Below are positions 34,683-44,285 of a DNA stretch of 64,000 nt, piece by piece. The notes beneath the pieces were generated by a model that saw only the letters and a program-made list of their open reading frames with translations, had not been told where the DNA came from and searched no databases. This DNA is from Enterococcus sp. 9E7_DIV0242 (GTDB lineage Bacteria; Bacillota; Bacilli; Lactobacillales; Enterococcaceae), in assembly GCF_002140975.2 (NCBI RefSeq), contig NZ_CP147247.1, forward strand, positions 4,205,001 through 4,269,000, in the 5' to 3' direction. The number at the start of each line of letters is the position of its first letter. Position 1 is the first letter of the stretch. Made by a program: the position numbers and the translations under genes.

Positions 34683-35138
34683 ATGAAATTTGGCGGTATA
34701 CTACTTATTGTTGAGGATATGGAGAAGGCAAAAGACTTTTATCAAAATCTTTTGCAGCAGAAAATCACGATGGATATGGGCGAGCATGTGTCCTTTGAAA
34801 ATGGACTTACTCTACAAGCGAATTATGAAAAAATTGTTGGTAAATCATTGAAAAGTTTGCAGGGAGCACACAACTTTCAGCTATATTTTGAAGTGGAAGA
34901 TATTAGTGAGTGGGAAAAGAGAATGAGAGAAACGGACAGCGTTGTTTTCTTGCATGTGCTCAGAGAGTATCCATGGGGACAGCGTTCAATGAGAATTTAT
35001 GATTTGGACAAAAATATTATCGAAATAGCAGAAACAATGGATTCTGTCATAAAAAACTACCTGGCACAAGGCATAGCTGTTGAAGAGATAGCGAAACGGA
35101 CCATGTATCCAAAGGAGTATATTGAAAGCATTATATGA
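34683..35138 (+). CDS. Glyoxalase/bleomycin-resistance (VOC) protein
   Basis: A 151-residue VOC-fold protein: the ILLIVEDMEKAKDFYQNLL start and PWGQRSMRIYDLDKNIIEIAE segment are typical. An extra helical tail of about 35 residues (EEIAKRTMYPKEYI) is present. The metal-binding histidines are partly replaced, so glyoxalase activity is not assured. Co-directional with the AraC gene. Confidence 0.83.
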   Translation: MKFGGILLIVEDMEKAKDFYQNLLQQKITMDMGEHVSFENGLTLQANYEKIVGKSLKSLQGAHNFQLYFEVEDISEWEKRMRETDSVVFLHVLREYPWGQRSMRIYDLDKNIIEIAETMDSVIKNYLAQGIAVEEIAKRTMYPKEYIESII

Positions 35139-35278
35139 GAAGAGGACCGAAATTTTAAGAGATCGAGGTAGATAAAAATATCTTAAGAAGGCAGGAGAGC
35201 TATTCAATAGAAAGGATCGGGAATGAGTCTTTCATTTCGTTTCTTCGAAAATAGAAAGAGTGGAACACTTGTTACGTT

Positions 35279-35316
35279 TAAGAGATGAGACATGGAAATG
35301 TCACGTCTCTTTTTTA
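35279..35316 (+). terminator. Terminator after the VOC gene
   Basis: AAGAGATGAGACAT pairs with ATGTCACGTCTCTT around GGAA, then a T-run. Confidence 0.85.
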
Positions 35317-35475
35317 TGTAGAATTTGAGGATGGCCACTATTGTTCCAACACAGAGGAGATGTTTGACAAAGAATGCGTGCGATGATAGTATTAATGCCG
35401 TTGCAAAGGTGGAATAATCAATGTATTTTCTTCTCCAATTTCAAGGAAATACCTTTAGTTCCTCCTCATTCAGCA

Positions 35476-35514
35476 GCCTGGGTTCATCAACCATCCCCAG
35501 TAAAAAAACTTGGA
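35476..35514 (+). promoter_or_regulatory. preQ1-I riboswitch
   Basis: The compact aptamer is complete: GCCTGGGTTC, loop ATC, AACCATCCCCAG, then the A-rich tail TAAAAAAACTTGGAG. The tail forms the H-type pseudoknot in this class. It lies 17 bases before the queT start with AAGGAG just downstream, so ligand binding likely sequesters translation initiation. Confidence 0.87.
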
Positions 35515-35530
35515 GAAAGAAGGAGATAGA

Positions 35531-36043
35531 ATGCAAACATCTGCAACACCGAACAAAAAACTGAGAACATTGACACTTAATGCAATGATTATGGCTCTTT
35601 ATTTGGCACTGACACTTTTTGTTGCTCCAGTGGCTTCCGGACCGATCCAATTCAGAATTTCGGAAAGCTTAAATCATTTAGTCGTTTTTAATCGTAAATT
35701 GATGTGGGGCGTACTAGGCGGTGTGATTTTTTATAACCTGGTCTTTGGCTATGGTGTAATCGATGCTCTTTATGGAGGCGCTCAGACTCTGGTCTCTTTA
35801 GGACTGACGGCGCTGCTCTATAATAAGGTGAAAAATGAAAAACTACGATTGGTATTGAACACCCTGTTCTTTACTGTATCGATGGTATTTATCGCTGTCA
35901 TGTTGGTAAATACAGGTGGGACGACAGAAGGCTTCTGGCCAACGTATTTCTTTTTGGCTTTTAGTGAGTTTATTATCATGGCTTTATCTGCACCCTTGAT
36001 GTATTTCTTGAACAAAGCAGTCCATTTTGAATCACGTATTTAA
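35531..36043 (+). CDS. queT: Queuosine precursor ECF transporter S component
   Basis: A 170-residue QueT protein with about five membrane helices and the family motifs VAPVASGPIQFRISESLNHLVVF near the N-terminus. It is the substrate subunit that pairs with the shared ECF ATPases and T component to import a preQ1/queuosine precursor. ATG 35531 follows AAGGAG by 5 bases. The preQ1-I riboswitch in its leader confirms the substrate. Single gene closed at 36053. Confidence 0.94.
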   Translation: MQTSATPNKKLRTLTLNAMIMALYLALTLFVAPVASGPIQFRISESLNHLVVFNRKLMWGVLGGVIFYNLVFGYGVIDALYGGAQTLVSLGLTALLYNKVKNEKLRLVLNTLFFTVSMVFIAVMLVNTGGTTEGFWPTYFFLAFSEFIIMALSAPLMYFLNKAVHFESRI

Positions 36044-36052
36044 TGAAAATCA

Positions 36053-36096
36053 AGCGCCGACAATGTGAGCAATTTAGCAGCATTGTTGGCGTTTTT
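36053..36096 (+). terminator. Terminator after queT
   Basis: GCGCCGACAATG pairs with CATTGTTGGCG (one mismatch) and is followed by TTTTT. Confidence 0.87.
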
Positions 36097-36301
36097 GTAT
36101 CTATTCTGAGTGGATTTCAGCGTGAACAAGTATAAGGAACCGATTTGATTTTCTTTTTCTGTGTTGTAATGTTTACAAATCAGGTAGGAAGGATTAGAAT
36201 TAATGTTTGTGGAGAATATCAATTGATGAAGAAAACTGCCAGCCAAGATCTTTTTTGCTGTCAGAAAAATATACAGGATAGTTGAAGGGAAGGATATGGG
36301 A

Positions 36302-37504
36302 ATGTACGAGTTTAAAATTGGCGTTTCGCCTGCAGAGCATGATGCCTTTGTGGAAAAACACCCGCTTTGTAATTTACTACAATCGTCTTCATGGGCGAAA
36401 GTCAAAGATAATTGGGGATCAGAAATCGTAGGTGTCTATCAAGAAGGGAAGCTGGTAGCTTCCAGTCTGGTTCTTATTCGACCATTGCCGGCAGGTTTTG
36501 CCTTCCTATACACGCCTCGTGGTCCAATCATGGATTATACGGATAAAGAGTTGGTTGATTTCTTTATGGAGCAACTGAAAAAGTTTGGGAAGAAAAAGCG
36601 TGCGGTTTTTGTAAAAATGGACCCAACCGTTATCTATAAGGACATTCTGATCGATCGTGAAGAAAGAAAGAATCCTGAAGCTCAAATGATTATAGACAAT
36701 ATCACGTCCTCTGGTGCTAAATACCAAGGCTTGACGATGGAAATGTCGGCGACGATCCAGCCTCGTTTTCAGGCGAATATCTATAAGGAAGACTTTAGCG
36801 AAGAACAGCTGTCGAAAAGCACGAAGAAGATGCTGAAACAAGCTCAGAAAAAGGGTGTTGTGGTACGTCAGGGCGGCAAGGAATTAGTTCCGGCATTTGC
36901 TGAAATGATCAAGCTGACAACTGAACGACAACAGATATTGCTTAGGAGTGCTGACTATTTTGAGAAACTGATGGATATTTATCCGGAACAGTCATTTATT
37001 ATGTTGGCAGAAGTTGACTTAAAAGCCCGTTATGAAGAAACAAAGACTAGACATGAAAAGAACAAACAGGATATGGCGAATTTGAAAGAGAATCAAGTGA
37101 AGAAACGTCATAATTTGGAAGAGCTGGAATTTTCATTGACTAGAGAACTTGCAGAGTTAGAAGAAAGCATGAAAAAATCAGGAGACAAGGCAATCGTAGC
37201 TGGGGCCTTGGCGGTTACGTTTGGTACCACCAGTGAAATTCTTTATGCCGGAATGGATGAGCACTACAAGCGTTACATGCCAGCCTACCTTACCTGGTTT
37301 GAAGCTATCAATGAATGCTTTGAACGAGGCTGCGAGTCCTGTAATATGGGCGGCTTGGAAGGTAGTCTAAATGATGGATTGATTAAGTTCAAATCCAATT
37401 TCAATCCAACGATCAATGAGTTTATCGGTGAATTTGATTTGCCGGCTAACATGCTGCTGTTTAAACTAAGTGAGTTTGCATATAAGTTGAAAAAAGGAAA
37501 GTAA
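36302..37504 (+). CDS. FemX/MurM-type peptidoglycan branching enzyme
   Basis: Fem-family aminoacyltransferase of 400 residues that adds amino acids from aminoacyl-tRNA onto the lysine of the cell wall precursor. The PLCNLLQSSSWAKVKDNWG start and FAFLYTPRGPIMDYTDKE segment match the family. A coiled-coil hairpin (about 245-295) is the seryl-tRNA synthetase-like arm typical of FemA/FemX. ATG 36302 is favoured because AAGGA is 8 bases upstream and relatives begin Met-Tyr-x-Phe-Lys. Which position of the bridge it fills cannot be read here. Confidence 0.9.
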   Translation: MYEFKIGVSPAEHDAFVEKHPLCNLLQSSSWAKVKDNWGSEIVGVYQEGKLVASSLVLIRPLPAGFAFLYTPRGPIMDYTDKELVDFFMEQLKKFGKKKRAVFVKMDPTVIYKDILIDREERKNPEAQMIIDNITSSGAKYQGLTMEMSATIQPRFQANIYKEDFSEEQLSKSTKKMLKQAQKKGVVVRQGGKELVPAFAEMIKLTTERQQILLRSADYFEKLMDIYPEQSFIMLAEVDLKARYEETKTRHEKNKQDMANLKENQVKKRHNLEELEFSLTRELAELEESMKKSGDKAIVAGALAVTFGTTSEILYAGMDEHYKRYMPAYLTWFEAINECFERGCESCNMGGLEGSLNDGLIKFKSNFNPTINEFIGEFDLPANMLLFKLSEFAYKLKKGK

Positions 37505-37509
37505 TACGA

Positions 37510-37621
37510 GGTTGTGACAGAAGTGGTCAGATTCAAGCAATAAGGTGGAAATTCCGAAAATTGTTCCATAAATTTTTGCGGATTTCCACCTTATTGTCGA
37601 AGAATCTACTTCGGGAACACC
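37510..37621 (+). repeat. Repeat family member C (short)
   Basis: Starts GGTTGTGACAGAAG six bases after the femX stop. It carries an internal hairpin (CAATAAGGTGGAAATTC with its complement) and ends near CTTCGGGAACACCG. Closest to the inner region of the 52221 copy. Confidence 0.8.
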
Positions 37622-37637
37622 GTTTTATCCGGTTTTA

Positions 37638-37676
37638 AGAGGCTAAGACATACTAATGTCACAGCCCCTTTTTTAT
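37638..37676 (+). terminator. Terminator following repeat C
   Basis: GGCTAAGACAT pairs with ATGTCACAGCC around ACTA, then CCTTTTTT. Serves femX. Confidence 0.87.
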
Positions 37677-37707
37677 TTTTGTTCGTACTCCTAATGTTCG
37701 TTCTGTT

Positions 37708-38352
37708 TTATAGCTTCTGGGTTGCGTTCGTCTTTGTTAATCGCAACAAGACAGCTGTAACTGCCGCAGTTGCAAAGCCTGCAACGATCGCTTCCACCAA
37801 TCCACTAGTGAACACAACGCCTAGAATAACAGAGAAGACTGTTTCAAGTCCGATACCCGTTGCTTGGGCGTAAGCATCTTTGAAAAGCAGAAAAATCCCA
37901 CCCATAACTAAGATTGTGTTTGTTGCTGCACCACTGAATCCGGCAATAAAAAGCCCGATAGATTTGACGCCGGCATTCTTTTCTGCTCGTTTACGAAACA
38001 GCTTATAGACAAAATAAGGAATGACACCGATTAGAATTCTTGGAATAACAGCGATCAAAATGGCTTTCCAGCTTCCTTGATCCGTTCCAATCACTGGAAT
38101 GAACGGAGAGAAAAGGAACGAAGTAGGAGAAATGATCACTGTTGCTCGGATCATACTGATGATACCGAAAACGCCTCCTAGAAATCCTCCTAGCTTAGGA
38201 CCAAGAATAATTGATGCAATGATAACAGGAATATGCATAGTCGTTGCATTGATTGGCCCAATCGGGATAAATCCTAAGAATGGTACGGAAGCCAGTAAAA
38301 TAAGAATAGCTAAAAACATAGCTGTTAAAGTGAATTTTTTTGTGTTAGTCAT
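37708..38352 (-). CDS. panT: Pantothenate ECF transporter S component
   Basis: A 214-residue S component with five to six membrane helices (LTAMFLAILILLASVPFLGF, then PIGPINATTMHIPVIIAS). Genes downstream of coaBC with this fold are the pantothenate-type PanT proteins, working with the shared ECF module. Start ATG 38352 follows AAGGAG; a longer in-frame start at 38388 is less likely. It follows coaC in the same direction (80-base gap), a context that supports the substrate. Confidence 0.85.
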   Translation of the reverse strand: MTNTKKFTLTAMFLAILILLASVPFLGFIPIGPINATTMHIPVIIASIILGPKLGGFLGGVFGIISMIRATVIISPTSFLFSPFIPVIGTDQGSWKAILIAVIPRILIGVIPYFVYKLFRKRAEKNAGVKSIGLFIAGFSGAATNTILVMGGIFLLFKDAYAQATGIGLETVFSVILGVVFTSGLVEAIVAGFATAAVTAVLLRLTKTNATQKL

Positions 38353-38432
38353 TGATGAACTCCTTATGATATAGACTCGATGAAACAACTGGCTTTTTAA
38401 AAGGCTTTGTATAAGGAACGTGTTAATAGAAC

Positions 38433-38975
38433 CTATAGAGATAAAATTTTGTTAGCTTCGTTAACGATTTGCTCTACATCAGCTAAAGCGCCTCGGCCAA
38501 AATCGCCACATGCTAACAAGGCTTCTCTAGGCTCAATTTCCTGATAGCCAACGCCTTTTAATGTATTCAGATTTTTTTGCATGATCGGATTTTGATACAT
38601 GTATGTGTTCATGGCAGGAGCAATCAGCTTAGGAACCTCTTCTTTCAAGGCCATCGCCACAGTTGAAAGCATATCGTCAGCGATCCCATTTGCCAGCTTT
38701 CCGATGATATTTGCTGAAGCAGGTGCAACAAGAAAAAGATCAGCTCTTTTGGCCAGCTCAATATGATTGATTTGCTCAGGATAGAGCTCTTCCATAACTT
38801 CTGTATGCACGGGTTTCTTTGATAAGGATTGTAACGTAAGCGGCGTGATGAATTTCGTACTGTTGACTGTCATGATGACTTCGACTGCATAACCTAGCTT
38901 AACGAAACGACTGGTGATATCCGCTGATTTATATGCGGAGATGCTTCCGGAAACACCAAGTAAAATAGTTTTCAT
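38433..38975 (-). CDS. coaC: Phosphopantothenoylcysteine decarboxylase
   Basis: Monofunctional flavoprotein of 180 residues. ASANIIGKLANGIADDMLS and PAMN motifs for FMN and substrate binding are present. It decarboxylates 4'-phosphopantothenoylcysteine in coenzyme A synthesis. The gene overlaps coaB by 4 bases, the split coaB/coaC arrangement of Enterococcus and Streptococcus. Confidence 0.94.
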   Translation of the reverse strand: MKTILLGVSGSISAYKSADITSRFVKLGYAVEVIMTVNSTKFITPLTLQSLSKKPVHTEVMEELYPEQINHIELAKRADLFLVAPASANIIGKLANGIADDMLSTVAMALKEEVPKLIAPAMNTYMYQNPIMQKNLNTLKGVGYQEIEPREALLACGDFGRGALADVEQIVNEANKILSL

Positions 38976-39742
38976 TCGTGATTTTCTCCTTTCGCTTCGA
39001 CGTTTCTTACAATGAGTTGCGCGATGTCGTTCTTTGTTTCTGCTGATTCTGTTTGACCGTCTGCATGAATAAGGATGCCATGATGTGTTTCACCATGAAT
39101 GGTCTCAAGATCATTAGCTAGAACAAAGTCACATTGATTTTTTTCCAATGTGGCACGACCGACCTTGATCAATTCTTCTTCAGAAACGCCTACGAGTAGT
39201 TTGAATCCAATCAAAACAGCTGTTGGCTGTTTTTCCCGAATCATAGAGATTATTTTAGGATTTTTCTTCAAGAAAAGCAAGAGGCGTTCTGTATTGGATG
39301 AAATTTTCTTCTCTTTTTGCAGTTGTCGGCCTAATTGATCAATTTCTGCTTTGATTGTTTTTTCTATACCTGCCGTGCTAAAATCCTGCTGCTGTGCTAG
39401 CGAAGCAGCTAATCCTTGAATCAGTGTTTCTTCTGTGATACTGGTTTCGCTGGAAAAATCGCTGACAGCCATACTGTGGACAATACCATCAAAGACTTGA
39501 GTGGCTAACAGCTGTGTCATTTTCGCCAGTAATTCTTCAGTAGTCTCAATTCCTTCTATGATTAATTGTTCTGTTGCTATCGGTCTGACTGCATAAGGTG
39601 TAGTCAGATAAGTGACATGATGTCCCTGAACTAGAAAAGTTTCGGCAATTGCCTTTCCTAAACGTCCGGTAGAGTGATTGGTAATTGAACGAACATTATC
39701 AATTTTTTCTGATGTTCCACCTGCTGTGATGAGGATATTCAT
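38972..39742 (-). CDS. coaB: Phosphopantothenate-cysteine ligase
   Basis: Ligase of 256 residues that joins cysteine to 4'-phosphopantothenate using a nucleotide triphosphate. The N-terminal motif ILITAGGTSEKIDNVRSITN and the later KLLVGVSEEELI segment match the single-domain type. First gene of coaB-coaC-panT on the minus strand, with overlap to coaC. Confidence 0.93.
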   Translation of the reverse strand: MNILITAGGTSEKIDNVRSITNHSTGRLGKAIAETFLVQGHHVTYLTTPYAVRPIATEQLIIEGIETTEELLAKMTQLLATQVFDGIVHSMAVSDFSSETSITEETLIQGLAASLAQQQDFSTAGIEKTIKAEIDQLGRQLQKEKKISSNTERLLLFLKKNPKIISMIREKQPTAVLIGFKLLVGVSEEELIKVGRATLEKNQCDFVLANDLETIHGETHHGILIHADGQTESAETKNDIAQLIVRNVEAKGENHE

Positions 39743-39758
39743 AGTTCCAACTCCCTAT

Positions 39759-40748
39759 TTAAAACTTGATGATCGTTCGACCAATGTGTTGACCTTGTTG
39801 TAGTGAGTCAAAGACTGCTGGCGCTTGATTCAGAGTGATTTCATGAATGAGCGCATGATCTGTGATGTTCAAATCGGTTGCCAGACGTGCCCAGATTAAT
39901 TGACGCTTCTCCATTGGTACATTGACAGAATCAACACCGAGCAGAGCAACATTGCGTAGAATAAATGGTAGGACAGTTGTGTTTAGCCCAAGCCCGCCAG
40001 CATTCCCACATGCAGCAATAGCTCCACTATAATTAATCAAAGGTAAAACAGCTGCCAAAGTATCACCACCAACGGTATCAACTGCAAAATCAAACAGCTG
40101 TTTTCCTAGTGGGCGTATTTTCTCCGGCATAAACTCCTCATGTAAAAGAACATCTGAAGCACCTAACTGTTTCAACTCACTGATTGTCTCTCTTTTTCTG
40201 GTCAATGCAGTAATATTCTTATAGCCTAATCCTTTTAGCATAGCAATGCTTAATGATGCGACACCGCCAGATGCACCGGTCACGAGAATTCGAGCTTCTT
40301 TATTTTCTGAAAGACCTTGTTTTTCCAGGGCATCAATACATAACGCCGCAGTAAATCCAGCAGTTCCAATGATCATAGCTGATTTTTCTGTTAAGGATTC
40401 AGGAAGTGCAACTACCCATTCAGCTGGTACACGAACATATTCTGAAAATCCACCAGTATGAGTGACTCCTAGACCATAACCAGTGACTAATACTTTATCA
40501 TTTATTGCGAAGCGAGGATCATCAGAAGAAACAACCGTTCCACTTACATCGATCCCGGGAATCATGGGGTAGCTTCTGATCACCCCACCATTTTTCATAA
40601 CAGCCAGAGAATCTTTGAAGTTGATTGAAGAGTACTCTGTCTTGATTAGGACAGTCCCTTCTGATAGGTCGTCCAGCGAAATTTGTTGAATATCGTACGT
40701 GATTTCCCCATTATTTTCTTGAATAAGAAGTGCAGAAAACTTTTCCAT
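39759..40748 (-). CDS. YhdH/YhfP-type quinone oxidoreductase
   Basis: Medium-chain reductase of 329 residues. The NADPH-binding motif VTGASGGVASLS is near 158 and the family PMIPGIDVSGTVV and GTAGFTAALCIDALE blocks are present. Relatives reduce acrylyl-CoA or quinones; zinc ligands are absent, as in this subgroup. It ends only 16 bases before coaB, so one transcript is possible, though a metabolic link is not obvious. Confidence 0.9.
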   Translation of the reverse strand: MEKFSALLIQENNGEITYDIQQISLDDLSEGTVLIKTEYSSINFKDSLAVMKNGGVIRSYPMIPGIDVSGTVVSSDDPRFAINDKVLVTGYGLGVTHTGGFSEYVRVPAEWVVALPESLTEKSAMIIGTAGFTAALCIDALEKQGLSENKEARILVTGASGGVASLSIAMLKGLGYKNITALTRKRETISELKQLGASDVLLHEEFMPEKIRPLGKQLFDFAVDTVGGDTLAAVLPLINYSGAIAACGNAGGLGLNTTVLPFILRNVALLGVDSVNVPMEKRQLIWARLATDLNITDHALIHEITLNQAPAVFDSLQQGQHIGRTIIKF

Positions 40749-40870
40749 AATGAACCTCCAAGTTATTATTGATTTATTGGTACTATCATATCACATTCTT
40801 GTTGGATTCTTCCTCATTTCTTCCTTATAGACCCTCTAAAAAAAAATCAGCGGTTTATTACAAAAAATGG

Positions 40871-40898
40871 TTGCTATTTCTTCAAAAGTCCGTATACT
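40871..40898 (+). promoter_or_regulatory. Promoter of the pot operon
   Basis: TTGCTA, 16 bases, TATACT. It is placed about 85 bases before the Xre-cupin start. Confidence 0.55.
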
Positions 40899-40914
40899 GG
40901 AAAAAGGTAAAATT

Positions 40915-40953
40915 AAACTCCTTGTTTAGTATTAGTAAACTTAGCGAGAGTTT
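40915..40953. promoter_or_regulatory. Nested dyad in the pot leader
   Basis: Two nested inverted repeats, AAACTC/GAGTTT outside and GTTTA/TAAAC inside, lie between promoter and Xre-cupin gene. This is the natural site for autoregulation by that protein, or a leader hairpin. Confidence 0.5.
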
Positions 40954-40983
40954 AATGAATTTGAAGCAAGATGAGGTGACTGA

Positions 40984-41526
40984 ATGGAGATTGGTGAGAA
41001 GCTAAAGAATCTTCGGATTCAAAAAAATCTGACACAGGAAGAGCTTGGTGAGCGGACGGACCTGACAAAAGGGTATATCTCCCAGCTTGAACGTGATTTA
41101 AGCTCCCCATCTATGGAGACCTTTTTCAATATCCTTGAGGTTCTAGGAATTACACCAGAGGACTTCTTTAGTGAAGATAGCGTAGAACAAAAAATTGTTT
41201 ATGGCGAGCAAGACTGTACCTATTATCTTGATGAGGACAACGGGTACCAATTGAAATGGTTGATTCCGGAGTCGAATGAAAAGGAAATGGAGCCTGTTCT
41301 ATTAACGTTTGATAAGGATGGCGAGTATAAGAATTTTGAACCGTCGCTTTCAGAAACCTTCGTTTTTGTTTTAGAAGGAACTGTCTCATTGGTTCTTGGA
41401 GAAGCCAGCCATACAGCAAAAAAAGGTGAGGCAATATATTACGAGGCAACAGAGCCTCATCAATTGAAAAACAAGTCAAAAGGGAAAAGCCGAGTGCTGA
41501 TCGTGGCGACTGAATCTTATCTTTGA
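40984..41526 (+). CDS. Xre-cupin transcriptional regulator of the pot operon
   Basis: A 180-residue protein: Xre HTH (about 10-65, [20 protein letters not shown]) and a C-terminal cupin (about 110-175, [16 protein letters not shown], then [14 protein letters not shown]). Such fusions sense small molecules; ahead of potABCD it is likely a polyamine-responsive repressor. AGGTGAC precedes ATG 40984, and the potA ribosome site lies over its stop codon. Confidence 0.9.
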   Translation: MEIGEKLKNLRIQKNLTQEELGERTDLTKGYISQLERDLSSPSMETFFNILEVLGITPEDFFSEDSVEQKIVYGEQDCTYYLDEDNGYQLKWLIPESNEKEMEPVLLTFDKDGEYKNFEPSLSETFVFVLEGTVSLVLGEASHTAKKGEAIYYEATEPHQLKNKSKGKSRVLIVATESYL

Positions 41527-41543
41527 TCAGGAGGAATGAAGAA

Positions 41544-42632
41544 GTGGGAAAAACGATTATTTCATTTGAAGATGTAGTAAAACAGTATGATGATGATGAG
41601 ATGGTATTGAAAAACGTCAGCTTTGAGATAGAAGAAGGGAAATTCTATACATTACTTGGACCTTCCGGATGTGGAAAAACAACGATTTTACGAATTTTGG
41701 CGGGTTTTACAGATGTCAGCAAGGGAGACGTTTACTTTGACGGCGGTCGCATCAATGATGTGCCGGCCAATAAACGCCCGGTAAATACCGTATTTCAGGA
41801 TTACGCGTTGTTTCCGCATATGAATGTCTTTGATAATGTGGCTTTCGGACTGAAAATCAAAAAAATGGCGAAAGCTGAAATCGAAAAAAAGGTCATGGAT
41901 GCGTTGCGAATGGTTCAATTGCCTGGCTATGAAAAAAGAGAAATCAGCGAAATGTCCGGTGGTCAAAGACAACGAGTGGCGATTGCTCGAGCGATTGTTA
42001 ATGAGCCAAAGGTATTATTACTGGATGAGCCGCTTTCGGCGCTGGATTTGAAACTGCGAACAGCTATGCAATATGAGCTGAGAGAGTTGCAGCAACGTTT
42101 GGGGATTACGTTTATTTTCGTGACGCATGATCAGGAAGAGGCCTTGGCGATGAGTGATGAGATTTTTGTTATGAATAAAGGCGAGATCGTTCAAAGCGGG
42201 ACACCAGTAGATATTTATGATGAGCCGATCAACCATTTTGTCGCGGATTTTGTTGGAGAAAGTAATATCGTTGATGGACGAATGATCGAGGATAACTTGG
42301 TTGAATTCGTCGGTAAGCGATTTGAATGTGTGGATGGCGGGATGCGTCCGAATGAAGCGGTAGAGGTCGTTTTGCGTCCGGAGGATCTGACGATTTCAAC
42401 GGTGGAAAAAGGCAAGCTGATCGTGACCGTAGATACCCAGCTTTTCCGTGGTGTTCATTATGAAATCGTCTGTCATGATGAACACCAAAATGAGTGGGTT
42501 GTACATTCCACAAGAAAAGCAGTTGAAGGCTCACAGGTCGGGCTGTTTTTTGAACCGGAGGATATCCACGTGATGCGTTTCAACGAGTCGGAAGAAGACT
42601 TTGATGCGCGTCTTGAAAGCTATGAAGAGTAG
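41544..42632 (+). CDS. potA: Spermidine/putrescine ABC transporter ATPase
   Basis: ATPase of 362 residues. Walker [10 protein letters not shown], signature [13 protein letters not shown], Walker [12 protein letters not shown], and a C-terminal TOBE domain (about 270-340) are seen. The start is GTG 41544, 9 bases after AGGAGG; an upstream in-frame TTG overlaps that site. First of four transporter genes with very tight spacing. Confidence 0.94.
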   Translation: MGKTIISFEDVVKQYDDDEMVLKNVSFEIEEGKFYTLLGPSGCGKTTILRILAGFTDVSKGDVYFDGGRINDVPANKRPVNTVFQDYALFPHMNVFDNVAFGLKIKKMAKAEIEKKVMDALRMVQLPGYEKREISEMSGGQRQRVAIARAIVNEPKVLLLDEPLSALDLKLRTAMQYELRELQQRLGITFIFVTHDQEEALAMSDEIFVMNKGEIVQSGTPVDIYDEPINHFVADFVGESNIVDGRMIEDNLVEFVGKRFECVDGGMRPNEAVEVVLRPEDLTISTVEKGKLIVTVDTQLFRGVHYEIVCHDEHQNEWVVHSTRKAVEGSQVGLFFEPEDIHVMRFNESEEDFDARLESYEE

Positions 42633-42642
42633 GAGGTAGGAC

Positions 42643-43452
42643 ATGAAAACAGTTCGTCGTATTTATTCCGTTCCTTATGCCCTGTGGTTGATGCTCTTTG
42701 TTATCGCACCGGTCTTGATGATTATTTATCAATCCTTTTTTGATATGAATGGGCAATTTACATTAGCAAATTATCAAACGTATTTTACTTCAGGCACGTA
42801 TCTTGCCATGACCTTTAACTCTGTCTGGTATGCCTTTTTAATTACGTTGGTGACGTTGCTGATCAGCTATCCGACAGCGTATTTCCTGACAAAATTGCAG
42901 CATAAGCAGCTCTGGCTAATGCTGGTCATCTTGCCAACATGGGTAAATTTACTATTGAAGGCCTATGCCTTTATTGGGATTTTCAGTATGCACGGAACCA
43001 TCAATCAGTTTTTGACTTTTATGGGTATCGGTTCACAGCAAATCCTGTTTACAGATTTTAGCTTTCTCTTTGTGGCAGCGTATATCGAATTGCCATTTAT
43101 GATCATGCCGATTTTTAATGCGTTGGAGGAAATGAATCCATCCTTGATCAGTGCTAGTCGAGATTTGGGGGCAAACAGTGCTGAAACGTTTCGTCGTGTG
43201 ATTTTTCCTTTGTCATTGAATGGCGTGAAAAGTGGGGTACAGGCAGTGTTTATCCCGTCTCTGTCTCTCTTTATGCTGACTCGTTTGATTGGTGGAAATC
43301 GAGTGATTACTTTAGGTACAGCGATCGAACAGCATTTTCTAGTAACGCAGAATTGGGGCATGGGTTCCACGATCGGTGTGGTATTGATCGTCGCTATGGT
43401 TGCTGTTATGATTCTGACAGGTGAAAAGAAAAAAGGAGGGAAGATCAAATGA
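42643..43452 (+). CDS. potB: Spermidine/putrescine transporter permease
   Basis: A 269-residue permease with six membrane helices and an EAA-type loop (ISASRDLGANSAETF). AGGAGG precedes the ATG. Its stop overlaps potC by 4 bases. Confidence 0.93.
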   Translation: MKTVRRIYSVPYALWLMLFVIAPVLMIIYQSFFDMNGQFTLANYQTYFTSGTYLAMTFNSVWYAFLITLVTLLISYPTAYFLTKLQHKQLWLMLVILPTWVNLLLKAYAFIGIFSMHGTINQFLTFMGIGSQQILFTDFSFLFVAAYIELPFMIMPIFNALEEMNPSLISASRDLGANSAETFRRVIFPLSLNGVKSGVQAVFIPSLSLFMLTRLIGGNRVITLGTAIEQHFLVTQNWGMGSTIGVVLIVAMVAVMILTGEKKKGGKIK

Positions 43453-44285
43453 TCAGAAAAAAATTCAAATGGTCAAATGTTTATCTTATCCTTGTTTTTC
43501 TTCTGCTCTATGCACCGATTTTCTATTTGATCCTATTTTCTTTTAATGACGGAGAAACAATGAATTCATTTACCGGCTTTACATTAGCTAACTATTCTGC
43601 CGTATTCGAGGATACAAGGTTGTTGATCATCGTGTTGAATACATTCTTGCTGGCGTTTTTGTCAGCCTTGATTGCAACGATTATTGGAACCTTTGGGGCG
43701 ATGGCGATTTATTACACAAAAGGTCGGCGAGGTCGAACGGCACTGTTGAGCTTCAACAATATTTTGTTGGTATCGCCAGATGTTATTATTGGTGCAAGCT
43801 TTTTGATTTTCTTTACAGCAGTCGGATTCATTAGCCTTGGTTTTACCAGTGTTCTCTTGTCTCATATTGCTTTCAGTATACCAATTGTCGTTCTGATGGT
43901 TCTGCCTAAATTGCAGGAAATGAACGATTCGATGGTTGATGCGGCAAGAGACTTGGGTGCAAATAATTTCCAAGTATTGAAAAATATCGTATTGCCGTAT
44001 CTTTCTCCAGGAATCATTGCCGGGTATTTCATGGCGTTTACTTACTCTCTGGATGATTTTGCTGTGACATTTTTCGTGACAGGTAATGGGTTTACTACTC
44101 TTTCTGTTGAAATTTATTCTCGAGCAAGACAGGGGATCAGCTTGGAAATCAATGCGTTAAGCGCCTTGGTTTTTCTGTTCTCCATGATTCTTGTGATTGG
44201 CTATTACTTTATCAGTAAAGACAATACGTCGAAACGCATGAAGAAGCTGCGTCGCGAACAAAGAGAGGTGGCAAAACTTTCATGA
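43449..44285 (+). CDS. potC: Spermidine/putrescine transporter permease
   Basis: A 278-residue permease with six membrane helices, EAA-type loop VDAARDLGANNFQVL, and an unusually basic C-terminus. Overlaps both potB and potD by 4 bases, so all are coupled. Confidence 0.93.
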   Translation: MIRKKFKWSNVYLILVFLLLYAPIFYLILFSFNDGETMNSFTGFTLANYSAVFEDTRLLIIVLNTFLLAFLSALIATIIGTFGAMAIYYTKGRRGRTALLSFNNILLVSPDVIIGASFLIFFTAVGFISLGFTSVLLSHIAFSIPIVVLMVLPKLQEMNDSMVDAARDLGANNFQVLKNIVLPYLSPGIIAGYFMAFTYSLDDFAVTFFVTGNGFTTLSVEIYSRARQGISLEINALSALVFLFSMILVIGYYFISKDNTSKRMKKLRREQREVAKLS

